DNA of 64,000 bases from NCBI RefSeq assembly GCF_000308475.2, contig NZ_BAFT02000034.1, positions 61,770 through 125,769 on the forward strand, written 5' to 3'. This DNA comes from Nocardia brasiliensis NBRC 14402. GTDB lineage: Bacteria > Actinomycetota > Actinomycetes > Mycobacteriales > Mycobacteriaceae. The position numbers and the translations under genes were made by a program. This document shows positions 52,308-61,507 of the stretch, piece by piece. Numbering within the stretch: position 1 is the stretch's first letter; each line of letters begins with the position of its first letter. A model generated the notes under the pieces. That model worked only from the letters and a program-made list of their open reading frames with translations, did not search any database and was not told where the DNA came from.

Positions 52308-52377
52308 ATGTGTTGCCGACGGCTGTATCGGACTGTTCCAGCCGGGGGAACTTGTTCTCGAATGAGCGGCGGTCGCG

Positions 52378-53580
52378 ATGACTGCCGCTTTGGAACCCTT
52401 GACGTTCGACCCGTACGACTACCGCTTCCACGAGGACCCGTACCCGACCTACCGGCGACTGCGGACCGAGGCGCCGCTCTACTACAACGCCGATCTGGAC
52501 TTCTGGGCACTGTCCCGGCACGCCGACGTCACTGCCGGATTCCGGGACAGCACAAGACTTTCCAGTGCCAACGGGGTCTCCCTCGACCCGGCCGCCTGGG
52601 GTCCGCACGCGCACCGGGTGATGTCGTTCCTGGCCATGGACGATCCACGACATCTACGCATGCGCAGACTGGTGTACAAGGGCTTCACGCCCAAGCGGGT
52701 GGCCGAAATGCAGGGCCGCATAGAGGAATTGACGCTCTCCTATCTAGAGCCGGCGCTGGACGAGGGTGCTTTCGACTGGATCGACGAGGTCGCGGGCAAG
52801 CTGCCGATGGACGTGATCTCCGAGCTGATGGGCGTGCCGGAGATCGACCGCGCCGATATCCGCGGGCTCGCCGATCTGGTGGTGCATCGCGAAGACGGCG
52901 TGCTCGACATTCCGCAAGCCTCGATCGAGGCCTCGATCAAGCTGCTCACCTATTACACCGAGATGGTCGCCGAGCGCAGGTGCAAGCCCACCGCCGATCT
53001 CACCTCGGCGCTGTTGGATGCCGAAATCGACGGTGACACACTGTCGGACGCGGAGATCATCGGCTTCCTGTTCCTGATGGTGGTGGCGGGCAACGAGACC
53101 ACGACGAAACTGCTCGGCAACGCGCTGTATTGGGGCGCGCGAAACCCGGGGGAGTACGCGAAGGTCGCGGCGGAACCGGCCCATGTCACGGACTGGGTGG
53201 AGGAGACCCTGCGTTACGACACCTCCAGTCAGGTGATCGCCCGCACCGCCACCGCCGACCTCGACTATCACGGCGCGACCGTGCCCGCCGGGGCCAAAGT
53301 GCTGCTGCTGATCGGCTCGGCCAACCGCGATCCCGCGGTGTTCGCCGAGGGCGACAGCTACCGCATCGATCGCACGGACAAGGGCGGGCTGGCGAGTTTC
53401 GGTGCGGGCGTGCACTACTGCCTCGGCGCGCACCTGGCGCGGCTGGAGGCGGCAGTCGCGTTGCGCGAGTTCGCCTCTCGGGTGCGGTCGTACACGGTGG
53501 ACGAGGGCAATGCGGTGCGGGTGCACTCGTCGAACGTGCGCGGCTTCGCCCAGCTGCCGATCGCGGTGGAGGTGAAGTAG
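52378..53580 (+). CDS. cytochrome P450, CYP123-like
   Basis: P450 of 400 residues. I-helix [10 protein letters not shown], ExxR in [12 protein letters not shown], heme loop [17 protein letters not shown] with Cys348. The N-terminus ([29 protein letters not shown]) and C-terminus ([19 protein letters not shown]) closely match mycobacterial CYP123 (Rv0766c). It needs a ferredoxin partner, and one is encoded two genes downstream. It shares operator elements with cyp51. Substrate unknown; sterol or fatty-acid-like is plausible from context. The next start (GTG) shares one base with its TAG stop. Confidence 0.93.
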   Translation: MTAALEPLTFDPYDYRFHEDPYPTYRRLRTEAPLYYNADLDFWALSRHADVTAGFRDSTRLSSANGVSLDPAAWGPHAHRVMSFLAMDDPRHLRMRRLVYKGFTPKRVAEMQGRIEELTLSYLEPALDEGAFDWIDEVAGKLPMDVISELMGVPEIDRADIRGLADLVVHREDGVLDIPQASIEASIKLLTYYTEMVAERRCKPTADLTSALLDAEIDGDTLSDAEIIGFLFLMVVAGNETTTKLLGNALYWGARNPGEYAKVAAEPAHVTDWVEETLRYDTSSQVIARTATADLDYHGATVPAGAKVLLLIGSANRDPAVFAEGDSYRIDRTDKGGLASFGAGVHYCLGAHLARLEAAVALREFASRVRSYTVDEGNAVRVHSSNVRGFAQLPIAVEVK

Positions 53581-54373
53581 TGGCGCGTTTCGAAGCACAT
53601 CCGGTCCGGCGCCCGGCGCTCGTGGCCGGAGCATCCTCCGGGATCGGTGCGGCCACCGCCGTCGCGCTGGCCGAACTCGGGCATCCGGTGGCGCTCGGTG
53701 CGCGTCGCGCCGACCGGTGCGCGGAACTGGCGGACAAGATCCGGGCCGGGGCGGCGAGGCGTTCGCGCATCCGCTCGACGTCACCGACGCCGCCTCGGTC
53801 GACGAATTCGTGCAGGCCGCGGAAAAGGCCTTGGGCCCCATCGAGATCCTGGTCTCCAGTGCGGGCGACATCGAGTTCTCGCCGGTGCACGAGATGGATC
53901 CGGAGCGGTTCCTGCGGCAGGTACAGGTGCATCTGGGTGGTGCGCACCGGCTGGCGCATCGGATGCTGCCGGGGATGCTGGCGCGTCGCCGTGGCGACAT
54001 CGTCGTGATCAGCTCGGATTGCGCTCCCGAACCGCGCCCGCGCACCGGCGCGTACAGCGCGGCCAAAGCGGGCTTGGAGGCGATGGTCACCCAACTGCGA
54101 ATGGAATTGGAGGGCACAGGGATTCGCGCATCCCTGGTGCGGCCGGGTCCGACCCTCACCGGCATGGGGATGGATTCGACACCCGAGGTGGTCGGCCCGC
54201 TGCTCGAGTCCTGGAAGGACTGGGGTTTCGCCCGGCACCCGAACATGCTGCGCCCGCAGCATCTCGCCGCGGCGGTGACGGCGGTGGTCTCCGCGCCGCG
54301 CGGCGCGCACCTGGTGCTCGTCGAGGTGCAGCCGGAAGCTCCGGTGCGCCCGAGAGATGAGGAACGACAGTGA
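53580..54373 (+). pseudogene. SDR oxidoreductase with apparent frameshift (Rv0765c-like)
   Basis: From GTG 53580 the frame encodes an SDR N-terminus (RRPALVAGASSGIGAATAVALAELG) to KIRA at about 53747. It then becomes non-coding, while the remaining SDR (GGEAFAHPLDVTDAASVDEF, GPIEILVSSAGDIEFSPV, VISSDCAPEPRPRTGAYSAAKAGLEAM) continues in another frame to the TGA at 54371-54373. The break is at a GGGG run at 53748-53751; one extra base would restore a single reading frame of about 264 residues. The catalytic Tyr/Lys are in the second part. Either a true inactivating mutation or a homopolymer sequencing error. The expected product is an NAD(P)-dependent dehydrogenase as in the mycobacterial cyp51 cluster. 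Confidence 0.85.
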
Positions 54374-54576
54374 GAGTCGTCGCAGACCTGGAGCTGTGCC
54401 AGGGCCACGCGGTGTGTCAGGACGAAGCGCCGGAAGCGTTCCGGGTTCCCAAACGCGGCAAGGTGGAGATCCTGACGGACCGCCTGGCCGCGGCCGACCG
54501 CGCCGAGGTAGAGCGCGCTGTGCGATATTGCCCGACCCGGGCGCTGTCCATCGAATCGACGAAAGAGGAGCGGTGA
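54370..54576 (+). CDS. 3Fe-4S-type ferredoxin (P450 partner)
   Basis: Protein of 68 residues. Ligand pattern C-x-x-H-x-x-C (LCQGHAVCQ) and a distal YCPTRAL motif place it among short mycobacterial-type ferredoxins with three Cys and a fourth position His, expected to hold a 3Fe-4S cluster. Start GTG 54370 overlaps the SDR stop by four bases. The place beside the CYP123-like gene matches Rv0763c in the mycobacterial cyp51 locus. It delivers electrons to P450s; no ferredoxin reductase is nearby. Confidence 0.92.
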   Translation: MRVVADLELCQGHAVCQDEAPEAFRVPKRGKVEILTDRLAAADRAEVERAVRYCPTRALSIESTKEER

Positions 54577-55124
54577 TGGCCGGATTCGATCGGGCGGAAC
54601 TGGACGAGATGGTCCGCCGCTGGCTGCTGGAGAACCGGCGCTGCGAGGAACTGGGCGATTGGCGGGCGCTCGCCGACATGTACACCGAGGACGCGACCTA
54701 CGGTTGGAACTACGGGCCCGCACAGGAATTCATGGCGGTCGGCCGCGCCGAGATCCGCGAACTCGCCCTGGGTCAGGAGATGCAGGGCCTCGACGGCTGG
54801 ACCTATCCGTACCAGGAATTCGTCGTCGACGATCGCAGCGGGACCGTCATCGGCTTCTGGAAACAGGTGTCGGAGGCGAAACGGCCCGATGGACGGCCGT
54901 ATTCACCCGAAGGCATCGGCGGCAGCTGGTTCCGCTACGGGGGAGACTTCCAATGGTCTTGGCAGCGTGACTTCTTCGACTACGGCAACGTCTCGCAGAT
55001 GTTCCTGGAGATGATCGGCGACAACGCGCTCACCGAGGGCATGCAGCAGCGCATCCAGCGGTCGGTCGCGGGACCGCTGCCCGGCTGGTATCGCATCGGC
55101 GAAGCGCCCGCGTCCCTATGGTGA
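54576..55124 (+). CDS. SnoaL/NTF2-like protein (Rv0762c-like)
   Basis: Protein of 182 residues with an NTF2/SnoaL-like layout: VRRWLLENRRCEELGDWRALADMYTEDATYGWNYGPA, EFMAVGRAEIRELALGQEM, then Trp/Phe-rich strands (WFRYGGDFQWSWQRDFF). ATG 54576 shares one base with the ferredoxin stop and has GAGGAG in front. Size and neighbourhood suggest correspondence to Rv0762c. Enzymatic role unknown, possibly isomerase or ligand-binding for the P450 products. Confidence 0.85.
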   Translation: MAGFDRAELDEMVRRWLLENRRCEELGDWRALADMYTEDATYGWNYGPAQEFMAVGRAEIRELALGQEMQGLDGWTYPYQEFVVDDRSGTVIGFWKQVSEAKRPDGRPYSPEGIGGSWFRYGGDFQWSWQRDFFDYGNVSQMFLEMIGDNALTEGMQQRIQRSVAGPLPGWYRIGEAPASLW

Positions 55125-56392
55125 ATGCGATGCCGGAGAGCAACTTCGCGCAGCTGACCCGGGCGCAGCTCACCGTGCTGGTGCCCGAGCTGCTGCTGTG
55201 CGGGCACCTCATCGATCGATCGGGCATGGCGCACACCATCGCGGCCTTCGGCAGGGACGGGATGACCGCCGTCGCCATCGAGGAGTGGCAGCTGGCCAGC
55301 CCCGTCTACACGCGACGGATGCAACGCGCACTGGGCTTTGCCGGTGACGATGTGCCGACGATCTTCAAAGGGCTGCAACTGGATATCGGCGCGCCGCCGC
55401 AATTCATGGACTTCCGGTTCCGCGTCGCGGACGGCGCGCACGGGGAGTTCTGGCTCGACCACTGCGGTGCGCTGATGGACGTCGAGCCGTTGGGCCCCGA
55501 TTTCGTGGTCGCGATGTGCCACGACATCGAGGACCCGACCTTCGACGCGACCGCACTGGCCACCAACCCGCACGCCCGGGTGCGGCCGATCCATCGCCCG
55601 CCGCGCCGGCCCGCGGACCGGAAACCGATGTGCGCGTGGACGGTCACCATCGACACCGCCCACACCCCGCCGCCGATACCGCCGCACGCCGAGCTGGTGG
55701 CGGGCTCGGCCGCCGCTCGGCTCGCGCTCGCCGAGATCGACCCGGACGAGGAGGGACGCTCGGATTACGCGGGACCGCTGCTGAGCGATCTGCGCTTCGC
55801 CGACTTCTCGAAGTCCGCCCTGGTTCGACTGGCCGAGGAAGTGTGCCTGCAACATCACCTGCTGACCCTCGGATTCATGATCGCCGTGCGCTCCAGGCTC
55901 GATCCGGCCGCGGCGACGGCACTGTGCCGCAAGCAGTTCGCGGGGATCGCCGGGCTCACCGCCGAACGACTACGCCTAGCGCTCGATCTGGGCGGCGACG
56001 ACGCCGCGCTCGCCGCCGTGTTGCGCCTGCACCCGGCCTGGAATCCGTTGGCCTACACCGGTGTGTGCGTCGCGGACACCGAATCCGGTGTGCGTCTTGT
56101 GCTTCCCCGCTCCAGCGCCGCGGTGTCCGACGGCGCGTGGCCCGCCCTGATCGACGCCGAGCACCTCGCGGCCGTCGAGGCGATCGCGCGCGGGGTGAAC
56201 CCTCGATATGTCGCGCGCGCAGTCGATTCGACGCCGGACGCGCTGGTCGTCGAGTTCTCCCAGGCCGACCATCCGTTCCGGGAGTCGACCGAGGTCGCGT
56301 TGACCCGGATCAGCACCGGCGCGGCCTTCGTCTTCGCCGAGCGCGGCACACCCCTGCCGCTGACGGTGGTGTCGCCCGTATCGAGAAAGTGA
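55118..56392 (+). CDS. uncharacterised protein of the CYP123-like operon
   Basis: Protein of 424 residues (start ATG 55118; GTG 55121 and ATG 55130 are also possible because the frame overlaps the previous stop). It contains IEEWQLASPVYTRRMQRALGFAGDDVPTIFKGLQLDIGAPPQFMDFRFRV, a His/Cys-rich EFWLDHCGALMDVEPLG, CHDIEDPTF, a Pro-rich segment near 180-200, and a second domain with LAEEVCLQHHLLTLGFM. Conserved His and Cys hint at metal binding. No family recognised. Located between SnoaL-like and acyl-CoA synthetase genes of the same operon, so likely an enzyme of the same pathway. Confidence 0.82.
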   Translation: MVNAMPESNFAQLTRAQLTVLVPELLLCGHLIDRSGMAHTIAAFGRDGMTAVAIEEWQLASPVYTRRMQRALGFAGDDVPTIFKGLQLDIGAPPQFMDFRFRVADGAHGEFWLDHCGALMDVEPLGPDFVVAMCHDIEDPTFDATALATNPHARVRPIHRPPRRPADRKPMCAWTVTIDTAHTPPPIPPHAELVAGSAAARLALAEIDPDEEGRSDYAGPLLSDLRFADFSKSALVRLAEEVCLQHHLLTLGFMIAVRSRLDPAAATALCRKQFAGIAGLTAERLRLALDLGGDDAALAAVLRLHPAWNPLAYTGVCVADTESGVRLVLPRSSAAVSDGAWPALIDAEHLAAVEAIARGVNPRYVARAVDSTPDALVVEFSQADHPFRESTEVALTRISTGAAFVFAERGTPLPLTVVSPVSRK

Positions 56393-56398
56393 ATTGCC

Positions 56399-58003
56399 GT
56401 GGCCCGTAACTTCGCCGACCTGTTCGAGCACGCCGTCGACGCGATGCCCGGGCGCGTGGCCCTGCTCGAAGGCGGGCGCTGTCGCACCTTCGCCGAATTG
56501 GACGCCCGCGCGAACCAGCTGGCCGCATTTTTGACGTCCGTGGACATCGGGCGGGGCACCCACGTCGGCTTCCAGATGCACAACGGCATCGAGACCATGG
56601 AAACGCTGCTGGCCTGCTTCAAGATCCGGGCCGTGCCGATCAACATCAACTACCGCTACGGCGTCGAGGAACTGCGCTACGTCTACCGGAACGCCGACCT
56701 GCAGGCGCTGGTCTATCACGCCGGCTACGCGCAGGCCGTGCAGCACGCTGCGGCCCGGATTCCCTTGCTGCGCCACCGGATCGTGGTCCCGGACGGCAGC
56801 GCGGACGCCGACCCGCCCGTGGACGCCGTGCACTACGCGGACGCGGTGGCCGCGGGCGCGCCCGCCCGGATCGACGTGGAGCGCAGCGCCGACGACCTGT
56901 TCATGATGTACACCGGGGGTACCACCGGCTTGCCGAAAGGCGTGATGTGGCGCCAGGAGGACATGTGGCGGGTGCTCGGCGGCGGCATCGATTTCTATAC
57001 CGGCGTACCGGTCGCCGACGAGTACGCACAGTCCAGGGCCGGGGCGCAGGGGGAACAGGTCCGGTGGCTCGTGCTGCCGCCGCTGATCCACGCGGCCGCC
57101 ATGATGCCGACGTTCACGGCGCTGTGGTCGGGGAACGCGGTCGTGTTCGAACCGCGCTTCGATCCTGATCGGGTGTGGCAGACGGTGGCCCGGGACCGTC
57201 CGCAGGTCATGGTGATCACCGGGGACGCGATGGCACGGCCCTTGCTCGACGCGTATCGGGCGGCTCCGGTCGACGCGTCGAGCCTGCTCGCGGTCGGTTC
57301 CGGCGCGGCGCTGCTTTCGCAGCCGGTGAAAAACGCGATGCTGGAGCTGTTTCCGTCGCTGGTCGTGACGGATTCGATCGGCTCCTCCGAAACCGGTTTC
57401 GGCGGTATCGGTTTCGCGCAGAAGGACGACAACCCTGGGCAGGGGCCGCGGGTGCGTACCGGGCGCGGCTCACTCGTGGTCGACGACGACGGGCGGCCGG
57501 TGCGGCCGGGCGAGCAGGGGTGGCTGGCGAAATCCGGTTCGGTGCCGCTGGGCTACTACAAGGATCCGGTGAAGTCCGCGAAGCTGTTCAAGACGGTCGA
57601 CGGCACACGGATCGTGGTCACCGACGACCGGGCGCGGGTCGAGCCCGACGGGACGGTCACGCTGCTCGGGCGCGGCAACATGGTGGTCAACACCGGCGGG
57701 GAGAAGGTGTTCGTCGAAGAGGTCGAAGGCGTGCTGAAAGCCTACGCCGGGATCTATGACGCGGTGGTCGTCGGCGTACCGCACCAGCGCTGGGGGCGGC
57801 AGGTCGCGGCCGTGGTGTCGGTGACGGGACCGCTGGATTTCGCGGCGCTGGACGCGCACGTGCGGCGCCATCTGGCGGGCTACAAGGTGCCCAAGCAGCT
57901 CTGGTTGGTCGATACGGTCGGCCGGACGCCGAGCGGCAAACCCGACTACCGCTGGGCGCTGCGCCACACCGAGGAACATGCGCCCGACCATCGGGCGGAC
58001 TGA
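56399..58003 (+). CDS. acyl-CoA synthetase (AMP-binding, FadD-like)
   Basis: Protein of 534 residues of the ANL superfamily. Adenylate-binding loop FMMYTGGTTGLPKGVMW, DSIGSSETGFGG, the ATP-binding TVTLLGRGNMVVNTGGEKVFVEEVE and C-terminal catalytic Lys in RTPSGKPDYRWAL. It activates a fatty or steroid-derived carboxylic acid with ATP and CoA. Start GTG 56399 lies seven bases after the previous stop; last gene of the operon. The N-terminal ARNFADLFEHAVDAMP is typical of FadD-like enzymes from sterol clusters. Confidence 0.93.
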   Translation: MARNFADLFEHAVDAMPGRVALLEGGRCRTFAELDARANQLAAFLTSVDIGRGTHVGFQMHNGIETMETLLACFKIRAVPININYRYGVEELRYVYRNADLQALVYHAGYAQAVQHAAARIPLLRHRIVVPDGSADADPPVDAVHYADAVAAGAPARIDVERSADDLFMMYTGGTTGLPKGVMWRQEDMWRVLGGGIDFYTGVPVADEYAQSRAGAQGEQVRWLVLPPLIHAAAMMPTFTALWSGNAVVFEPRFDPDRVWQTVARDRPQVMVITGDAMARPLLDAYRAAPVDASSLLAVGSGAALLSQPVKNAMLELFPSLVVTDSIGSSETGFGGIGFAQKDDNPGQGPRVRTGRGSLVVDDDGRPVRPGEQGWLAKSGSVPLGYYKDPVKSAKLFKTVDGTRIVVTDDRARVEPDGTVTLLGRGNMVVNTGGEKVFVEEVEGVLKAYAGIYDAVVVGVPHQRWGRQVAAVVSVTGPLDFAALDAHVRRHLAGYKVPKQLWLVDTVGRTPSGKPDYRWALRHTEEHAPDHRAD

Positions 58004-58035
58004 ATCGTGTGCCCCGAACCGCCACGGCACCAGAC

Positions 58036-58049
58036 AGGAACGTGTTCTA
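58036..58049 (+). promoter_or_regulatory. KstR-like box before the aldehyde dehydrogenase-CYP125 operon
   Basis: AGGAACGTGTTCTA has the core AAC-GT-GTT within near-palindromic arms. It differs from the KstR consensus T-n-n-AAC-n-n-GTT-n-n-A only in the first base. It lies about 65-78 bases before the aldehyde dehydrogenase start, and CYP125-type genes are classical KstR targets. Confidence 0.55.
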
Positions 58050-58113
58050 ATTCGAGGATCGCACCCGGCCGGACTACTGCGGCGCTTACGCACGTCATGG
58101 AGAAGAAGCCCCG

Positions 58114-59706
58114 ATGACCACTGAGACCACCCACACCCCGGCGGCGGCGTTGCCCGCCCGGATCACCGCCGCGTTGATCGAGCGCCTCACCGGCTCGATC
58201 GCCGCCGACGGCACCGCCGCGCCGTATCCGATGACGGAGGTCTACACCGGTGCGGCGCTGGGCGAGCTGCCGCAGTCCACGCCCGACGACGTCCGCGTCG
58301 CCGGGGTGAGTGCCCGTGCCGCGCAACGGGAATGGGCCGCGCTGCCGCTGCGGGATCGGCTGCGGGTGTTCGAGCGGGCGCACGAACTGATCCTGAGCGA
58401 GGTCGAGACCATCGCCGATCTGATCCAGATCGGCTGCGGCAAGACCCGCCGGATGGCGGTCGAGGAATCCTGTGACGTGCCGATGGTCATCAGCCACTAC
58501 CTGAAAACCGCGCGCCGGGTGCTGCGGCCGAAGCGGCGCGGTGGCGCCCTGCCACTGCTCACGACCTCGACCGAGGAACATCGCCCCAAAGGGCTGGTTG
58601 CGGTCATCGCGCCGTGGAACTTCCCCTTCGCCATCGCGCTCTCCGACGCGATGCCCGCGCTGATCGCGGGCAACGGCGTAATCCTCAAGCCGGACAACAA
58701 GACCGCGCTCTGCGTGCTGTTCGGCGTGGAGCTGCTGCATCGGGCGGGACTGCCGCGGGGGCTGGTCCAGGTGGTCTGCGGCGAGGGGCCGGATATCGGG
58801 CCGAGCCTGATCGATGCCGTGGATTTCGTGATGTTCACCGGTTCGACCGCGACCGGCCGGGTGGTGGGTGAGCGTGCCGGGCGCAACCTGATCGGGTGCA
58901 GTCTGGAACTGGGCGGCAAGAATCCGATGCTGGTGCTCGAGGACGCGAACCTGGACGAGGCGATCGCCGGCGCGACGTTCGCGGTGTTCGCCAACTCCGG
59001 CCAGGCCTGCATGCATATCGAGCGGATCTACGTGCACCGCAGCCGGTACGACGATTTCGTGCGCGGCCTGGTCGCGGCCGCCGCGGCGTTGAATACGAAG
59101 ATCGGCGCCGCCTACGACTACACACCCGAATTCGGCTCGCTGGTATCGCCCCAGCATCGCGACCGGGTGGCCGCGCACGTCGAGGAAGCCCGCGCGAAGG
59201 GCGCGACCGTCCTGGTCGGCGGCAAGGCGCGCCCGGACGTCGGCCCGGCGTTCTACGAGGCGACCGTGCTCACCGGTGTGACGCCCGAGATGGCGCACGC
59301 GACGCAGGAGACATTCGGTCCGGTCGTCAGCGTCTACCCGTTCGACGACGAACGGGAGGCCGTCCGGCTCGCCAATGCCACCGACTACGGCTTGAACGCC
59401 AGCGTGTGGAGCCGGGACCTGGCCCGCGCCAACCGGATTGCCGCCCAACTGCAAGCGGGCAATATCAACATCAACGACGGTTTCGTGGCGACCTACGCGG
59501 CCAAGGCGACGCCGTCGGGCGGGCTCAAGCAGTCCGGTGTCGGCACCCGGCACGGCGATCAAGGGCTGCTCAAATACACCGACACGGTGAACGTCGGTGT
59601 GCTCAAACGTCAGGTGCTCGCCGCTCGTGCGGGGCAACCCTACGAGAAGCAAGTGAAGACGACGCTGATGTCGCTGCGGCTGATGCGCCGAACCAGGCTG
59701 CGCTGA
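58114..59706 (+). CDS. aldehyde dehydrogenase (succinate-semialdehyde-type family)
   Basis: Protein of 530 residues with AIAPWNFPFAIALSDAMPALIAGNGVILKPDN, FTGSTATGRVVG, catalytic Glu in LELGGKNPML and Cys in FANSGQACMHIER, and TQETFGPVVSVYPFDD. The C-terminal extension (LKRQVLAARAGQPYEKQVKT) is longer than usual. It belongs to the succinic-semialdehyde/GabD2-type group that is frequent in mycolate actinomycetes. Probably oxidises the side-chain or alkyl aldehyde produced by the following P450. ATG 58114 lies about 20 bases after a GGAG-like element. Confidence 0.92.
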   Translation: MTTETTHTPAAALPARITAALIERLTGSIAADGTAAPYPMTEVYTGAALGELPQSTPDDVRVAGVSARAAQREWAALPLRDRLRVFERAHELILSEVETIADLIQIGCGKTRRMAVEESCDVPMVISHYLKTARRVLRPKRRGGALPLLTTSTEEHRPKGLVAVIAPWNFPFAIALSDAMPALIAGNGVILKPDNKTALCVLFGVELLHRAGLPRGLVQVVCGEGPDIGPSLIDAVDFVMFTGSTATGRVVGERAGRNLIGCSLELGGKNPMLVLEDANLDEAIAGATFAVFANSGQACMHIERIYVHRSRYDDFVRGLVAAAAALNTKIGAAYDYTPEFGSLVSPQHRDRVAAHVEEARAKGATVLVGGKARPDVGPAFYEATVLTGVTPEMAHATQETFGPVVSVYPFDDEREAVRLANATDYGLNASVWSRDLARANRIAAQLQAGNININDGFVATYAAKATPSGGLKQSGVGTRHGDQGLLKYTDTVNVGVLKRQVLAARAGQPYEKQVKTTLMSLRLMRRTRLR

Positions 59707-59790
59707 GCCGGATCCGGGGCGGTCGAGGGCAGATGCGTTCGGCCGGCTCCGGATTCGGCCGCGGCGCGGTCGGCCGTCGAGGAGGTACCC

Positions 59791-61017
59791 ATGGTGACGC
59801 CTTCGTTGCCCGCCGGATTCGATTTCACCGATCCCGGGCTGTGGGAGCGGCGAAGACCCGTCGAGGAATTCGCGCTGCTGCGCCGGACCGCGCCGGTGTG
59901 GTGGAACCCGCAACCGGACGAACAGTCCGGCGGGTTCCGCGACGGCGGCTACTGGGTGGTGAGCACCCTGCACGACGTCAAAGAGATCTCCCGCAATTCG
60001 GAGCTGTTCTCCTCCGAACGCAACGGCTCGATCATCCGGCTGCGCGACGACATCACCCCGGAACAGCAGGCCGCGAACGGCGTGCTGCTGATCAACATGG
60101 ATCCGCCGAAGCATTCGAAATTCCGCAAGATCATCACGAAGGGTTTCACCCCGCGCGCGGTCGAGGGCCTGCGCGCGGCGCTGACCGAACGCGCGCATGC
60201 CATCGTGCACGAGGCGCGGAAAACCGGCGGCGGCGACTTCGTCGAACAGGTCGCCTGTGAACTGCCGTTGCAGGCCATCGCCGAGTTGCTCGGGGTGCCG
60301 CAGGCCGACCGACGCAAACTCTTCGACTGGTCCAATCAGATGCTCAGCTACGACGACCCCGATTACGGTGATCCCGCGCTCGCCTCCGCCGAAATTCTGG
60401 GGTACGCGTGGCACCTGGCCGAGCAGCGGCGGGCGAATCCGGCGGGGGATATCGTGTCCGAACTCGTGCACGCCGATGTCGACGGCGCCGGACTGGGCTC
60501 CGACGAATTCGGCTTCTTCGTCATCCTGCTGTCGGTGGCAGGCAATGAAACGACACGCAATGCCATTACGCACGGCATGAAAGCTTTCGTGGACAATCCG
60601 GAGCAATGGGAGCTGTATCGGCAGCAGCGGCCGCGTACCGCACCCGACGAGATCGTGCGCTGGGCCACCCCCGTCAGCTCCTTTCAGCGCACCGCGACGG
60701 CGGACACCGAGATCGGTGGCCAGGCGATCCGTCGCGGTGAACGACTCGGGTTGTTCTACGGCTCGGCCAACTTCGACGAGGCGGCGTTCACCGATCCGTT
60801 CACCTTCGACGTGCTGCGGGACCCGAATCCACATGTCGGCTTCGGCGGCACCGGCGCGCACTATTGCGTGGGCGCCAACCTGGCCCGGCTGGAAATCGAC
60901 CTGATGTTCAACGCCATCGCCGACGCGATGCCCGAGATCACCCAGGTCGCCGATCCGGTACGGTTGCGGTCGGGGTGGATCAACGGAATCAAGAATTGGC
61001 AGGTCCGATACGAATGA
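59791..61017 (+). CDS. cyp125: cytochrome P450, CYP125-type (steroid C26-monooxygenase-like)
   Basis: P450 of 408 residues. I-helix LLSVAGNETTRNAITHGM, ExxR-equivalent segment PDEIVRWATPVSSFQRTA, and heme loop FGGTGAHYCVGANLARLEIDLMFNAIADAMPEI with Cys359, followed by VRLRSGWINGIKNWQVRYE. These segments, especially the C-terminal RSGW-x-NGIK, are hallmarks of CYP125 enzymes, which hydroxylate the cholesterol side chain at C26. The upstream gene is an aldehyde dehydrogenase, and the downstream glutathione peroxidase gene overlaps the stop (ATGA). Assignment to CYP125 versus another close subfamily remains to be settled by phylogeny. Confidence 0.85.
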   Translation: MVTPSLPAGFDFTDPGLWERRRPVEEFALLRRTAPVWWNPQPDEQSGGFRDGGYWVVSTLHDVKEISRNSELFSSERNGSIIRLRDDITPEQQAANGVLLINMDPPKHSKFRKIITKGFTPRAVEGLRAALTERAHAIVHEARKTGGGDFVEQVACELPLQAIAELLGVPQADRRKLFDWSNQMLSYDDPDYGDPALASAEILGYAWHLAEQRRANPAGDIVSELVHADVDGAGLGSDEFGFFVILLSVAGNETTRNAITHGMKAFVDNPEQWELYRQQRPRTAPDEIVRWATPVSSFQRTATADTEIGGQAIRRGERLGLFYGSANFDEAAFTDPFTFDVLRDPNPHVGFGGTGAHYCVGANLARLEIDLMFNAIADAMPEITQVADPVRLRSGWINGIKNWQVRYE

Positions 61018-61499
61018 CTCTTCGAGACGTACCGTTGCAGACGCTGAACGGCGAGGCGACCACACTGGCCGAACTGGCCGGGGACAAGGTGGTGCTGCTG
61101 GTCAACGTGGCATCCAAATGCGGGCTGACCCCGCAGTATTCCGGGCTGGTCGAGTTGCAGCAGACCTATGCGCCGCGCGGTTTCACGGTGATCGGCGTGC
61201 CGTGTAATCAGTTCATGGGTCAGGAGCCCGGTACGGCCGCGGAAATCCAGGAATTCTGCTCGACCACCTACGGGGTCGATTTCCCGCTGCTGGCCAAGGC
61301 CGACGTGAAAGGCGAGCAGCAGCACCCGCTCTACGAGACGCTGGTGCAGACCGCCGATGCCGAGGGCGCGGCGGGCGAGGTGCAGTGGAACTTCGAGAAG
61401 TTCCTGATCGATCGGGACGGCAAGGTGGCGGGCCGGTTCCGGCCGACCGTCACCCCGGATGCCCCCGCGCTCGTCGCGGGCATCGAATCCTTGCTCTGA
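61014..61499 (+). CDS. glutathione peroxidase-family protein
   Basis: Protein of 161 residues of the GPx family. Peroxidatic Cys36 in NVASKCGLTPQY, Gln in GVPCNQFMGQEPG, and Trp/Asn in VQWNFEKFLID make up the catalytic tetrad. Actinobacterial members use thioredoxin or mycothiol-linked systems, not glutathione. ATG 61014 overlaps the P450 stop. Coupled expression suggests it removes lipid hydroperoxides or peroxide leaking from the P450 reaction. Confidence 0.92.
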   Translation: MTLRDVPLQTLNGEATTLAELAGDKVVLLVNVASKCGLTPQYSGLVELQQTYAPRGFTVIGVPCNQFMGQEPGTAAEIQEFCSTTYGVDFPLLAKADVKGEQQHPLYETLVQTADAEGAAGEVQWNFEKFLIDRDGKVAGRFRPTVTPDAPALVAGIESLL

Positions 61500-61507
61500 G
61501 TGCATTG

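Noticed and set aside
50170..52365. Plus-strand frame of 731 codons
   Set aside because: Antisense to the SDR and aldehyde dehydrogenase genes, low-complexity Gly/Arg/Asp content.
57946..61065. Minus-strand frame of 1039 codons
   Set aside because: Antisense to aldehyde dehydrogenase and CYP125-type genes; no motif and no ribosome site.
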